Below, piece by piece: positions 22,552 to 31,402 of a DNA stretch of 64,000 nt. The stretch is from Massilia sp. Se16.2.3 (GTDB lineage: Bacteria > Pseudomonadota > Gammaproteobacteria > Burkholderiales > Burkholderiaceae_D), in the NCBI RefSeq assembly GCF_014171595.1, contig NZ_CP050451.1:2480001-2544000 (forward strand). The letters are read 5' to 3'. Both the position numbers and the translations under genes were made by a program. A model generated the notes under the pieces. That model worked only from the letters and a program-made list of their open reading frames with translations, was not told where the DNA came from and ran no database searches. The stretch's first letter is position 1, and the number at the start of each line of letters is the position of its first letter.

Positions 22552-22953
22552 CAAGGCGGTACTAGATGCAGCCTTCCCCTCCTGCTAATCAACAAGTATT
22601 GTCATTAACGATGGATATTGACAGTGCCTTGGATAAGCCGGCGCTGCTAAGCCTTATCGATCAAGCACGACGTTTGCATCTCTACTTCATGTCTGTTTCG
22701 ACCGGGCGCGCACCGTATCATCACATGCATTGCTGAGTTTACCTGCAATTAGTATTGTCGTGCAGTACCCGCCAATGCTTCTGCTTAAGTGTATAAGGGC
22801 GGCTATCAGGAAAGAATAATATATTCAAGGAAACTGAAATTTCCAGTGATCCTTGATGTAGTCGGCAGCTGTCCTGATTCAATAGACAAGTTCACGCGCG
22901 CTGCATTAGGATGCGCATCTATTCAAGATAGCAACTTCGACAATGCGAGGCTC
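22552..22953. other. A+T-rich 400-base gap in the toxin region
   Basis: No convincing gene. A 41-codon open frame at 22611–22736 (MDIDSALDKPALLSLIDQAR...) lacks a ribosome-binding site; it could be a relic of an immunity gene. The low GC continues the accessory character of the region. Confidence 0.45.
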
Positions 22954-22955
22954 GT

Positions 22956-24005
22956 GTGAAACAAAAGCTTGAAATGGCGCAACTGCGCCGACCGCCCAAT
23001 CGGCTGACGGCGGAAGAATATCGGATGTACAAGCTTGACGGCATGTCATGGGAAGAGAAGGTTCAGTTTCTAGGCGTAAACTCCGGCACCGCCACCAATT
23101 CAAATAATGACCTGCGCTCCCAAGCCCTTACTCGAGATAAGTTGATCACCTACAGCATCCTGCGTCTCCATGGATTCTCATTTCCTGAAATCAAGGCCGT
23201 TGCGCATCCAACGCGGAGTTTTCCGGATGCCGTCTCTTTACGTTCGGTGCAAGAGATCGCGACATATCTGCAAACCCAGGCCGCGTTCCCGTTTTTCATG
23301 AAACCAATCGGCGGCAATGCGGGCGCCGGATCGGTCTGGGTCGACGGCTACGCCGACGGCAAGCTGCAGCTGCGCAATGGCGATACGATTCCGCTCGAGA
23401 AATATTTCGATCGTTGGCGCTCGTTCGAGGGGATCGTGCTGCAGGCGGTGGCGCGTCCGCATCCGGAAATTGCGCAACGCTTCGGCCCCAGGCTGGCGAC
23501 GGCGCGGGTGGTCGTGCTCATGGGCGAAGACGGGCCGATCATCCATCGCGCGGTCCTGCGCATTCCAGCAGGCAAGAACATGATCGACAATTTCAGGCAC
23601 GGGGCGTCGGGCAACCTGCTCGGTGCCATCGAGGTCGACAGCGGGCTCGTGTCGAATGTGATCGGCAAGAAGGGGAACCAGTTGGATACCATCCCGACGC
23701 ATCCCGATACCGGCGAGCAGATCATCGGCTTCACGCTGCCCGATTGGGAGAAGGCCAAGGACTTGTGCGTCCAGGCGGCACCGCTGTTCCCAGGCATCAT
23801 GTACCAGTCCTGGGATATCGCCTTCACGGAGGAGGGCCCACAGACCATCGAGGTCAATTCGGGCGGCGATGTCGACGTGCTCCAGCTCGCCTCCGGACGG
23901 GGCATCGCCGACGCAACCTGGTGGAAGCTGTTCCGCGAACCGAAGCCCGGCAATGTCCTGCGGCGCTGGATGGTGCGCAGCGGTCCCTGGAAGCGCCACG
24001 CCTGA
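22956..24005 (+). CDS. ATP-grasp enzyme, 'sugar-transfer associated' type
   Basis: A 349-residue ATP-grasp protein resembling the ATPgrasp_ST group found beside polysaccharide genes. Visible elements: FFMKPIGGNAGAGSVWVDG (ATP-binding Lys and Gly loop), GIVLQAVARPHPEIAQRFG, ARVVVLMGEDGP, and QTIEVNSGGDVDVLQLASG at the C-terminal metal site. It should join a carboxylate to a nucleophile using ATP; the substrate is unknown. The GTG start at 22956 (MKQKLEMAQLRR) has only a weak ribosome-binding site. From about 23280 the GC rises to the genome level, which may mark the accessory border. Confidence 0.75.
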   Translation: MKQKLEMAQLRRPPNRLTAEEYRMYKLDGMSWEEKVQFLGVNSGTATNSNNDLRSQALTRDKLITYSILRLHGFSFPEIKAVAHPTRSFPDAVSLRSVQEIATYLQTQAAFPFFMKPIGGNAGAGSVWVDGYADGKLQLRNGDTIPLEKYFDRWRSFEGIVLQAVARPHPEIAQRFGPRLATARVVVLMGEDGPIIHRAVLRIPAGKNMIDNFRHGASGNLLGAIEVDSGLVSNVIGKKGNQLDTIPTHPDTGEQIIGFTLPDWEKAKDLCVQAAPLFPGIMYQSWDIAFTEEGPQTIEVNSGGDVDVLQLASGRGIADATWWKLFREPKPGNVLRRWMVRSGPWKRHA

Positions 24006-24039
24006 TGCGAGAACGATGCAGCGGCAACCATCGCAAGGG

Positions 24040-24633
24040 ATGATCAAGGAACGGGGCATCCTGTTTTCTGGCGCGATGGTGCGCGCGCTGCTCGACGGCA
24101 CCAAGAGCCAGACGCGCCGCGCGCTGCGCCCGCAGCCGGAAGGGGAATGCGCGCCCGAAATGGCGCGGAATCGCTTCGGCCTGGCCGGCGACCGGCTGTG
24201 GGTGCGCGAAACCTATTTCGCCTTCGGCCATTGGGAAACGCGGCCCAAGGCCGGGAAGGCAGGTAACGCCCGGTATTTCATCGACCAGACGCGCACGAGC
24301 GGCCAGCGCTACCGTTACGCGCTCGACGAACCCGGCGGCGCCGACCCGCTGGCCGGGCGGGTAGCGGGCGACCTGCCGCGCTGGCACCAGCGCCCGGCGC
24401 TCTTCATGCCGCGCGCCGCCAGCCGCATCCTGCTCGAGATCGTCGGCGTGCGGGTCGAGCGGCTGCGCGCGATCAGTGCGGACGATGCGCTGGCCGAAGG
24501 CATCGATCCCCAGGGCGCCGGCGGCGACCCGGTACTGGCCTATCGGAAGGTGTGGGAGCGGATCAATGGGGCCGGAAGCTGGGATGCCGACCCGTGGGTA
24601 TGGGCGGTGGAATTGAGGCGGCTGGCGCCTTGA
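24040..24633 (+). CDS. ASCH/PUA-like protein of phage type
   Basis: A 197-residue protein starting MIKERGILFSGAMVRALLDG, then KSQTRRALRPQPEG, GDRLWVRETYFAFG, and a C-terminal EGIDPQGAGGDP...WVWAVELRRL. This pattern, a short N-terminal 'FSG-MVRALLDG-K-QTRR' block with a central GDRLWVRE, is common in phage and prophage ORFs with an ASCH-like fold that probably binds RNA or nucleotides. ATG 24016 is an in-frame alternative. It follows the ATP-grasp gene by 34 bases and ends 60 bases before a tRNA. Confidence 0.65.
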   Translation: MIKERGILFSGAMVRALLDGTKSQTRRALRPQPEGECAPEMARNRFGLAGDRLWVRETYFAFGHWETRPKAGKAGNARYFIDQTRTSGQRYRYALDEPGGADPLAGRVAGDLPRWHQRPALFMPRAASRILLEIVGVRVERLRAISADDALAEGIDPQGAGGDPVLAYRKVWERINGAGSWDADPWVWAVELRRLAP

Positions 24634-24693
24634 GCCGGCTCGATGCATGTCATCCCACTGAGGCGGCATCAGGAGAACGGACAAGAAATCTGG

Positions 24694-24768
24694 TGGTCCC
24701 CCCGACTGGAATCGAACCAGTATCCCACGCTTAGGAGGCATGTGCACTATCCATTGTGCTACGGGGAG
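24694..24768 (-). tRNA. tRNA-Arg (anticodon CCT)
   Basis: The minus strand folds into a full cloverleaf: acceptor CTCCCCG with CGGGGGG (one G-T pair), D-stem GCAC/GTGC, anticodon stem CATGC/GCGTG around CTCCTAA (anticodon CCT), T-arm CTGG-TTCGATT-CCAG, discriminator A and encoded CCA. It reads AGG codons. Confidence 0.93.
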
Positions 24769-24983
24769 GACGCAGGCCGCCGAGGCGGCACGGTGCGGTT
24801 CGGCGAGCGGGCCCTGCTTGAGCAGGCCGGTATCGTGAACCGAGCGCAATTATAGCCGAGGATAGGCCGATAATTGGAAGTCAGTGGAAGCGAAGGCGCC
24901 GCAATCGGTACAATAGCCGCTTCTTTCAATTTTTCGCCGCCTCGCGCCCCTTCTTGCGCGCGCGAACGGCCCGCTCACAGAAT

Positions 24984-26906
24984 ATGGCAGTCATCTCCCT
25001 TTCGTCCGCGCAACTCGCGTTCGGCCACGTCGCGCTGCTCGATCACGCGGACTTTTCCCTCGAATCCGGCGAACGGGTCGGCTTGATCGGCCGTAACGGC
25101 ACCGGCAAGTCCTCGCTGCTGAAAATTATCGCCGGGCGCTTCAAGCTCGACGATGGCCTGTTGGTCATGCAGCAAGGCATCAAGATCGCCTATGTCGAGC
25201 AAGAGCCGAGCTTCGATCCGGAGTCGACCGTGTTCGATGCGGTCGCCGCCGGCATGGGCGAACTGCAAGGGATGCTGGCCGAGTACGAAGCGCTGACCGG
25301 CCAGTTCGGCCAGGGCGACGACGAGGCGCTGATGGAACGCATGCACGTGTTGCAGGTCAAGCTCGACGCCACCGACGGCTGGAACTTGAACAACAAGGTC
25401 GATACCACGCTCGACCGCCTGGGCCTGGCGCGCGACGCGAAGATGGGCACGCTCTCGGGCGGGATGCAGAAGCGCGTGGCGCTGGCGGTCGCCCTGGTGT
25501 CGGCACCGGACGTGCTGCTGCTGGACGAACCGACCAACCACCTCGATTTCAAGTCGATCCTGTGGCTGGAAGGGCTGCTGCGCGATTTCCGCGGCTCGGT
25601 CCTGTTCATCACCCACGACCGCAGCTTCCTCGACAACGTCGCCACCCGCATCATCGAACTCGACCGCGGCAAGCTGTTGTCGTTCCCGGGCAATTTCTCG
25701 ACGTACCAGGAGCGCAAGCGCGAACTGCTGGCGAACGAGGAAGTCGAGAACGCCAAGTTCGACAAGTTCCTGGCCCAGGAAGAAGTCTGGATCCGCAAGG
25801 GCGTGCAGGCGCGCCGTACCCGCGACGAAGGCCGTGTCCGCCGCCTGGAGGCGCTGCGCCTGCAGCGCGCCGCGCGCCGCGATACGCAGGGGCAGATCAA
25901 GCTTGACGTCGGCACGGGCGAACGCTCCGGCAAGATCGTCGCCGAGCTGGAAAACGTGTCCAAGTCATACGGCGAAAAAGTGATCATCACCGACTTCACC
26001 GGCACGATCATGCGTGGCGACAAGGTCGGCCTGATCGGCCCGAACGGCGCGGGCAAGACGACGCTGCTGAAGATCATCCTGGGCGAGGAAACGGCCGACA
26101 GCGGCACCACGCGTCTCGGTACCAAGCTGAACGTGGCCTACTTCGACCAGATGCGCGCCCAGCTCAACGAAGAGGCGAGCCTGGCCGATACCATCTCACC
26201 GGGCAGCGACTGGGTCGAGGTCAATGGCCAGCGCAAGCACGTCATGACTTACCTGAACGACTTCCTGTTCGCGCCGGAACGTGCCCGTTCGCCGGTGAAA
26301 TCGCTCTCGGGCGGCGAGCGCAACCGCCTGCTGCTGGCCCGTCTGTTCGCCAAGCCGGCGAACTGCCTGGTGCTGGACGAACCGACCAACGACCTCGACA
26401 TCGATACCCTCGAACTGCTGGAAGAACTGCTCGAGGACTATACCGGCACCGTGTTCCTGGTGAGCCACGACCGAACCTTCCTCGACAATGTCGTTACGCA
26501 AGTGATCGTGGCCGAAGGGCAGGGCATGTGGCGCGAATACGTGGGCGGCTACAGCGACTGGGAGCGCGTCAAGTCGCAAGCGCCGCAGGTGGCGGCTGCG
26601 TCCGCGAAATCGGTCCCGGCGAAGAATGCCGAGCCTGCGGCGCCGGCCGCCGCGGCAGCCGCGGTGAAGAAGGTAAAGCTGAGCTACAAGGAACAGCGCG
26701 AACTGGAAGAGCTGCCCCAGCTCATCGCCTCGCTCGAGGACGAGCAGTCGGCGATTACCGCGCAGCTCAATGCGCCGGACTTCTACAAGACCAATCCGGC
26801 CGACGCGCGCCGCATCAATGCACGCTTTGCCGAGATCGACGAATTGTTGATGGACGCACTCGAACGCTGGGAGCGCATCGAAGCCCGCGCGCGCGGCGAC
26901 GCCTGA
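24984..26906 (+). CDS. uup: ABC-F family ATPase Uup
   Basis: A 640-residue soluble tandem ABC protein of the ribosome- and DNA-associated ABC-F type. It has Walker A motifs GRNGTGKSS (about residue 37) and GPNGAGKTT, signatures LSGGMQKRVALA and LSGGERNRLLLA, and Walker B LLLDEPTNHLD and LVLDEPTNDLD. The C-terminal coiled coil (KLSYKEQRELEELPQLIASL to LMDALERWERIEARA) is the Uup-specific DNA-binding extension, preceded by an Ala-rich linker. There are no transmembrane domains. Known Uup roles are suppression of transposon excision and ribosome-related functions. Confidence 0.94.
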   Translation: MAVISLSSAQLAFGHVALLDHADFSLESGERVGLIGRNGTGKSSLLKIIAGRFKLDDGLLVMQQGIKIAYVEQEPSFDPESTVFDAVAAGMGELQGMLAEYEALTGQFGQGDDEALMERMHVLQVKLDATDGWNLNNKVDTTLDRLGLARDAKMGTLSGGMQKRVALAVALVSAPDVLLLDEPTNHLDFKSILWLEGLLRDFRGSVLFITHDRSFLDNVATRIIELDRGKLLSFPGNFSTYQERKRELLANEEVENAKFDKFLAQEEVWIRKGVQARRTRDEGRVRRLEALRLQRAARRDTQGQIKLDVGTGERSGKIVAELENVSKSYGEKVIITDFTGTIMRGDKVGLIGPNGAGKTTLLKIILGEETADSGTTRLGTKLNVAYFDQMRAQLNEEASLADTISPGSDWVEVNGQRKHVMTYLNDFLFAPERARSPVKSLSGGERNRLLLARLFAKPANCLVLDEPTNDLDIDTLELLEELLEDYTGTVFLVSHDRTFLDNVVTQVIVAEGQGMWREYVGGYSDWERVKSQAPQVAAASAKSVPAKNAEPAAPAAAAAAVKKVKLSYKEQRELEELPQLIASLEDEQSAITAQLNAPDFYKTNPADARRINARFAEIDELLMDALERWERIEARARGDA

Positions 26907-27303
26907 TCGCTTGTCGTGGCGGCGCGTCGGCCTTGCCCCGCGCGCCGCTTTATCGCCTGCGCTCCCCGGCGCAGGCGCGTCCTGCCCTGCCGGACGGCCT
27001 CATGTACGCCTCCGCGCGATGTTCCCTATCGACGTGTGCCTAGCATATTCGTCGAACCACACCTCGTAGTCGATCAAGTCCCCGGGCGGAACTGCTCGTC
27101 TTTTCGCCGGTCTCATCAGTAACTGCGCGGCGGCTTTGCGCCGTTTTTCCGCGTCCCGCGTTGCAGGACGGGAGCCAGGGCTGCGGAGTCCGCGCCGTTT
27201 GATCCAGCACAGCCCATGGACGGGAGTTTTCTTCAGTATCGTTTCACGGGCTGCCCCGACCATCGCCGACGCCGGCTTGCATTGCCTTTCGAGAGACCAC
27301 GAC
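26907..27303. other. Intergenic region before the exopolysaccharide locus
   Basis: A 397-base gap between uup and epsL. It holds a short hairpin (CGGCG at 27128–27132 with CGCCG at 27139–27143) followed by five T residues, which may end the uup transcript. The promoter for the exopolysaccharide genes must lie here, but I could not identify it with confidence. Confidence 0.45.
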
Positions 27304-28500
27304 ATGTCGAGAAACCGCTCCCATCCGCTTGCACTGGTGGCTGGCCTCATCCTGTCGGCGCCGGGCTGGGCCATTCCCGGAAGCTCGCTCGACGTCTACG
27401 GCCGCGTTGGCTGGGCACATGACGACAATCTGCTGCGCATTCCGGAAAACGAGCCCGCTTTCGACAACCAGCGCGCCGATTCCTGGACTACGGCGGAGTT
27501 CGGCGCGGTGGTCGACAAAACGCTGCGCCGCCAGCGCCTGCTGGCCGTGGGCAAGCTCTCGAAAGTGAAATTCGACCATTTCCGCCAGCTCGACTACGAC
27601 GGCAAGGACCTGCAAGCCTCCTGGTACTGGGAACTCGGCAAGCGTTTCTCCGGCCAGCTCGGCAGCACCTACGCCCAGACGCTTGCGCCCTATACGGATT
27701 TCCGCAGCAACGAGCGCAACCTGAGGCGGCAACGCCGCGGCTTTTTCGAAGGAGGGTGGAAGCTGCATCCGCGCTGGGAAGCGCATGCCGCGTTCTCGCG
27801 CGAGAAATTCGAGTACGAGCTGGCCGCGCAGGCCTACAACAACCGCACCGAGAAGGTCGCCGAGCTCGAAGGACGCTACCTGGCGCGCAGCGGCAGCGCC
27901 GTCGGCCTGGTGTTGCGCCGCATCGAAGGCAGGTATGCCAATCGCCGCCCCTTTGCCACGAGCCCGCTGACCGACGATTTCCACCAGGACGAGCTCAAGG
28001 CACGGGTCGAGTGGAAGGCGAGCGGCTCCACCACGCTGCAGGCGCTGGCCGGCTATGCCAGGCGTACCCAGCCATCGTTCGGTCCGGGGCGCACGAGCGG
28101 CGCAAACGGCCGCATCACGGTGCTGCATGAGCCGCGCGGCAAGTTCGCCTACCGCAGTTCCGTGTGGCGCGATTTCGCTCCGCTCGAGAGTTCCATCGTC
28201 AGCTACACCCTGAACAAGGGCGTCAGTGCCGGCGCTACCTGGAACGCGACGGCGAAGCTGCGCGTTGATGCCGACGCGGTCTACGAGCGGCGCAACTACA
28301 ACCAGCGCATCGCCTTCAGCGCCCCGGATGGCCTGGACGACACGCTGCGTTCGGCTACCCTCAAGGCGAGCTGGGCGGTGCGGCGCAAGCTGAGCGTGTC
28401 CGCAGCCTATGTCCACCAGGCCCGGACCGGCTCCGCGGTACTGGGCATCGGCAACTTCAAGTCGAACACGGTCGTCCTCAACGCGAGCGCACAGTTCTGA
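27304..28500 (+). CDS. epsL: Exopolysaccharide outer-membrane beta-barrel protein EpsL
   Basis: A 398-residue protein of the XrtB/PEP-CTERM-associated EpsL family. The signal peptide (SHPLALVAGLILSAPGWA) is followed by alternating strands ending in the barrel-type C-terminal Phe (NTVVLNASAQF). GWAHDDNLLRI near the N-terminus is a family-type motif. Its role is probably outer-membrane passage or assembly of the polymer. The start at ATG 27304 places the signal peptide correctly. It is the first gene of the locus, with a priming transferase starting 10 bases after its stop. Confidence 0.88.
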   Translation: MSRNRSHPLALVAGLILSAPGWAIPGSSLDVYGRVGWAHDDNLLRIPENEPAFDNQRADSWTTAEFGAVVDKTLRRQRLLAVGKLSKVKFDHFRQLDYDGKDLQASWYWELGKRFSGQLGSTYAQTLAPYTDFRSNERNLRRQRRGFFEGGWKLHPRWEAHAAFSREKFEYELAAQAYNNRTEKVAELEGRYLARSGSAVGLVLRRIEGRYANRRPFATSPLTDDFHQDELKARVEWKASGSTTLQALAGYARRTQPSFGPGRTSGANGRITVLHEPRGKFAYRSSVWRDFAPLESSIVSYTLNKGVSAGATWNATAKLRVDADAVYERRNYNQRIAFSAPDGLDDTLRSATLKASWAVRRKLSVSAAYVHQARTGSAVLGIGNFKSNTVVLNASAQF

Positions 28501-28510
28501 GCATCATGCG

Positions 28511-29893
28511 ATGACGGTCAACGACATTCCGCTCATCTCGTTCTTCCAGCGAGTGCTCGATCCCCTGATCATCATGGGGTCGCTGTACCTGTCGTCGATG
28601 GCATTCGAGGAACCGTTCTCCGGCTATTCGCTGGTGCTGATGATTCTCGCCTTCTTCATCTCCTCGGCGGTCTACCAGCACATCGACCCCTACCGCACCT
28701 GGCGCAGCGGGCGCATGTTCGCCTATGCCCGCGACACCTTGTTCGGCTGGTGCGTGACGATTGCGGTGTTGTACTTCCTCGGCTCGGCCAGCGGGCTGAA
28801 ATACTATTACGACGAACGGGTGCTGCTGGCCTGGATCATCGCCACCCCGGCCACCCTGCTGGGCAGCCATATCCTCGTGCGCCGCGCCGCCGGAGCGCCC
28901 GATCGCAGCCGTGAGCTGCGCTCCGTGGTCGTGGTCGGCGCCAACGATGTCGGCGTCAAGTTCGCCGGCGTATGCGCGCGCCATCCGCACCTGTTCATGC
29001 AAGTGCATGGCTTTTTCGACGACCGCGCCAGGGTGCGCCATCCCGCCAGCCTGCGCCATCCCGTGCTCGGCGCCGTCGCGGAGTTGAGCAGCTATGTGCG
29101 GACCCATAACATCAAGCTGATTTTCATCAGCCAGCCGATCTCCGCGCAGCCGCGCATCCGCCGCCTGATCGACGAATTGCAGGACACGACGGCCTCGGTG
29201 TACTTCCTGCCCGACGTCTACGTGTTCGACCTGATGCAGGCACGCTTCGACAACGTCGGCGGCATGCCCGTCATCGCCATCTGCGAAACCCCGTTCATGG
29301 GCCTGAACGGCATGCTCAAGCGGCTCTGCGACATCGTGCTGTCCAGCGTGTTCCTGGTCTTGCTGGCGCCCCTGATGTTGACGATTGCAGGGGCTGTGAA
29401 GGCCAGTTCGCCAGGGCCGGTGATCTTCACGCAGCGCCGCTACGGCCTGTACGGAGAAGAAATCCACGTCTACAAATTCCGCTCGATGCGGGTGCTCGAC
29501 GACGGCAACGAGATCGTCCAGGCCCGCCGCGACGATGGCCGCGTGACGCCCATCGGCCGCTTCCTGCGCCGCACCTCGCTCGACGAATTGCCACAGTTCG
29601 TCAACGTGCTGCAAGGTCGCATGAGCATCGTCGGACCGCGGCCCCATGCCGTCGCTCACAACGAGCAGTATCGGAAACTGATCAAGGGCTACATGTTGCG
29701 CCACAAAGTGAAACCAGGCATCACCGGCTGGGCCCAGGTCAACGGCTTGCGCGGTGAAACGGCCACGCTCGACAAGATGGAAGCACGCGTCCAGTACGAC
29801 CTGGACTATTTGCGCAACTGGTCGGTATGGCTGGACCTGTGGATCATTTTGAAGACAATCCGGGTAATTTTGACGCGAGAGAACGCGTTCTGA
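28511..29893 (+). CDS. Undecaprenyl-phosphate hexose-1-phosphate transferase (priming glycosyltransferase, WcaJ/EpsB type)
   Basis: A 460-residue polyprenol phosphate phosphotransferase that starts repeat-unit assembly by placing a hexose-1-phosphate (glucose in close relatives) on undecaprenyl phosphate. Four N-terminal membrane helices are followed by a CoA-binding-like domain (VVVVGANDVGVKFAG) and the catalytic C-terminal part: KRLCDIVLSSVFLVLLAPLM, QRRYGLYGEEIHVYKFRSM, RRTSLDELPQFVNVLQGRMS, VGPRPHA, KPGITGWAQVNGLRGET. It is intact and full length. Confidence 0.93.
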   Translation: MTVNDIPLISFFQRVLDPLIIMGSLYLSSMAFEEPFSGYSLVLMILAFFISSAVYQHIDPYRTWRSGRMFAYARDTLFGWCVTIAVLYFLGSASGLKYYYDERVLLAWIIATPATLLGSHILVRRAAGAPDRSRELRSVVVVGANDVGVKFAGVCARHPHLFMQVHGFFDDRARVRHPASLRHPVLGAVAELSSYVRTHNIKLIFISQPISAQPRIRRLIDELQDTTASVYFLPDVYVFDLMQARFDNVGGMPVIAICETPFMGLNGMLKRLCDIVLSSVFLVLLAPLMLTIAGAVKASSPGPVIFTQRRYGLYGEEIHVYKFRSMRVLDDGNEIVQARRDDGRVTPIGRFLRRTSLDELPQFVNVLQGRMSIVGPRPHAVAHNEQYRKLIKGYMLRHKVKPGITGWAQVNGLRGETATLDKMEARVQYDLDYLRNWSVWLDLWIILKTIRVILTRENAF

Positions 29894-30337
29894 CGCAAAG
29901 CGCTTAACGCTGCCTTAAGTGCGCCGTCGCTCGCTGGCGCGCCGCTTGTCTGCGGCGCCGGGCTGCTTATGATGACCGTGGAAGCCTCGTTCCCATCGGC
30001 GTGGCAGGGCAGGGCAACCGGATCGTGTCGCGGGGCCTTGCGTGCATGGCCCGCATCCGGGAGCTGTTGTATGGGGCGGCCACTTTTGGTTCCCCAATAG
30101 TGCGCACGCGCAGTTCGATACTGGTCAAGAAGGCGGCAAGGCACGACAGGTACGCTGGCAAGGGCAGTCCGTCGCCGCGGCTCGCAGCAGTTACGGCGCA
30201 GCACCAGGCACGGCAGGCGCGAGGTACCGGCACGTCGCCCGGGCATCGCAACAAGGCAGGTCACGGCAAGCATCGCAGCCGGTCGCGGCCCCACATCATG
30301 GCATCGCTTACATCGTCGCAACCGATCGGAGTGGACC
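29894..30337. other. 444-base gene-free gap inside the exopolysaccharide locus
   Basis: The longest gap within the locus. An imperfect 8-bp hairpin without a T-tract (GCGCTTAA with TTAAGTGC, 29900–29922) lies just after the priming transferase. No protein-like frame is visible on either strand. GDP-mannose 4,6-dehydratase often precedes fcl in related clusters; I see no remnant of it here. Confidence 0.5.
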
Positions 30338-31312
30338 TTGAAGAATCCAGAACCCCGCATCTATGTCGCCGGCCATCGCGGCCTCGTTGGTTCCGCCATC
30401 GTACGCGCGCTGCGCGCACGCGGCCACACGAGCATCGTCACGCGCACGCACCAGGAACTCGAGCTGACCGACCAGCCGTCCGTCCGCGCCTTCTTCCGCA
30501 GCGAGCGCATCGACCATGTCTATCTGGCGGCGGCACGGGTGGGCGGCATCCACGCCAACAATACCTATCCTGCCGAATTTATTTACGACAATCTGATGGT
30601 GCAGGCGAATGTCATTCACGAGGCCTGGCGCGCCGGCGTGGATCGGCTCTTGTTCCTCGGCTCGTCCTGCATTTACCCTCGCCTGGCGGCGCAGCCGATT
30701 CGCGAGGAGTACCTGATGGAAGGTGCGCTCGAACCGACCAACGAGCCCTACGCCGTCGCCAAGATTGCCGGCATCAAGCTCTGTGAAAGCTACAACCGTC
30801 AATACGGCACCGATTTTCGCAGCGTCATGCCAACGAATCTGTACGGACCGGGCGACAACTACCATCCGCAAAACAGCCACGTGATCCCGGCCCTGGTACG
30901 GCGCTTCCACGAAGCGAAGGCGAACTGCGCGCAGGAGGTCGTCATCTGGGGCAGCGGCAAACCGATGCGCGAGTTCCTCTATGTCGACGACATGGCCATG
31001 GCCAGTCTCCATGTCATGCACCTGGCGCCGGAAACCTATGCCGCGAACACCGGTCCGATGCATTCCCATATCAATGTCGGCACCGGACAGGACGTCAGCA
31101 TCGGCGAGCTGGCCCATCTCGTGGGCGAAGTGGTCGGGTTTGAAGGACGCATCGTGTTCGATGCCTCCAAGCCCGACGGCACGCCACGCAAGCTGCTCGA
31201 TGTGTCGAAGTTGCGCGCACTTGGCTGGAGCGCCAGTACGCCGCTGCGCGAAGGGCTGCGCCGGGCGTATTCCGCCTTCCTTGCCGTCGAGGTAGCCGAT
31301 GCGCCCGCCTGA
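30338..31312 (+). CDS. fcl: GDP-L-fucose synthase
   Basis: Epimerises and reduces GDP-4-keto-6-deoxymannose to GDP-L-fucose. It is 324 residues. It has the NADP-binding [16 protein letters not shown], the family marker [22 protein letters not shown], catalytic GSSCIYP (Ser), and PYAVAKIAG (Tyr-x3-Lys). The TTG at 30338 is the likely start: GGAG lies 6 bases upstream and the protein begins [12 protein letters not shown]. Its substrate needs Gmd, which is not in the window, though ManC in this locus supplies GDP-mannose. Confidence 0.93.
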   Translation: MKNPEPRIYVAGHRGLVGSAIVRALRARGHTSIVTRTHQELELTDQPSVRAFFRSERIDHVYLAAARVGGIHANNTYPAEFIYDNLMVQANVIHEAWRAGVDRLLFLGSSCIYPRLAAQPIREEYLMEGALEPTNEPYAVAKIAGIKLCESYNRQYGTDFRSVMPTNLYGPGDNYHPQNSHVIPALVRRFHEAKANCAQEVVIWGSGKPMREFLYVDDMAMASLHVMHLAPETYAANTGPMHSHINVGTGQDVSIGELAHLVGEVVGFEGRIVFDASKPDGTPRKLLDVSKLRALGWSASTPLREGLRRAYSAFLAVEVADAPA

Positions 31313-31402
31313 AAGCCCCGTGCCGGTGCAGCCGCGATGCTGCCGCGCCGGATGACGCCTGCAGCGAGGCCCGTAACGCGATCTTTTTCATGACGAGGAC
31401 TT

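Noticed and set aside
22611..22736. A 41-codon frame (MDIDSALDKPALLSL...) as a gene
   Set aside because: It has no ribosome-binding site and no recognisable family. It is mentioned only as a possible relic.
24694..24768. An attachment site at the tRNA-Arg 3' end
   Set aside because: I looked for a second copy of the tRNA 3' segment in 15700–24690 and saw none, and no integrase gene is present.
26907..27303. A sigma-54 promoter before the exopolysaccharide locus
   Set aside because: Related clusters can be RpoN-controlled, so I looked for a GG-N10-GC element of the right form but found no convincing match.
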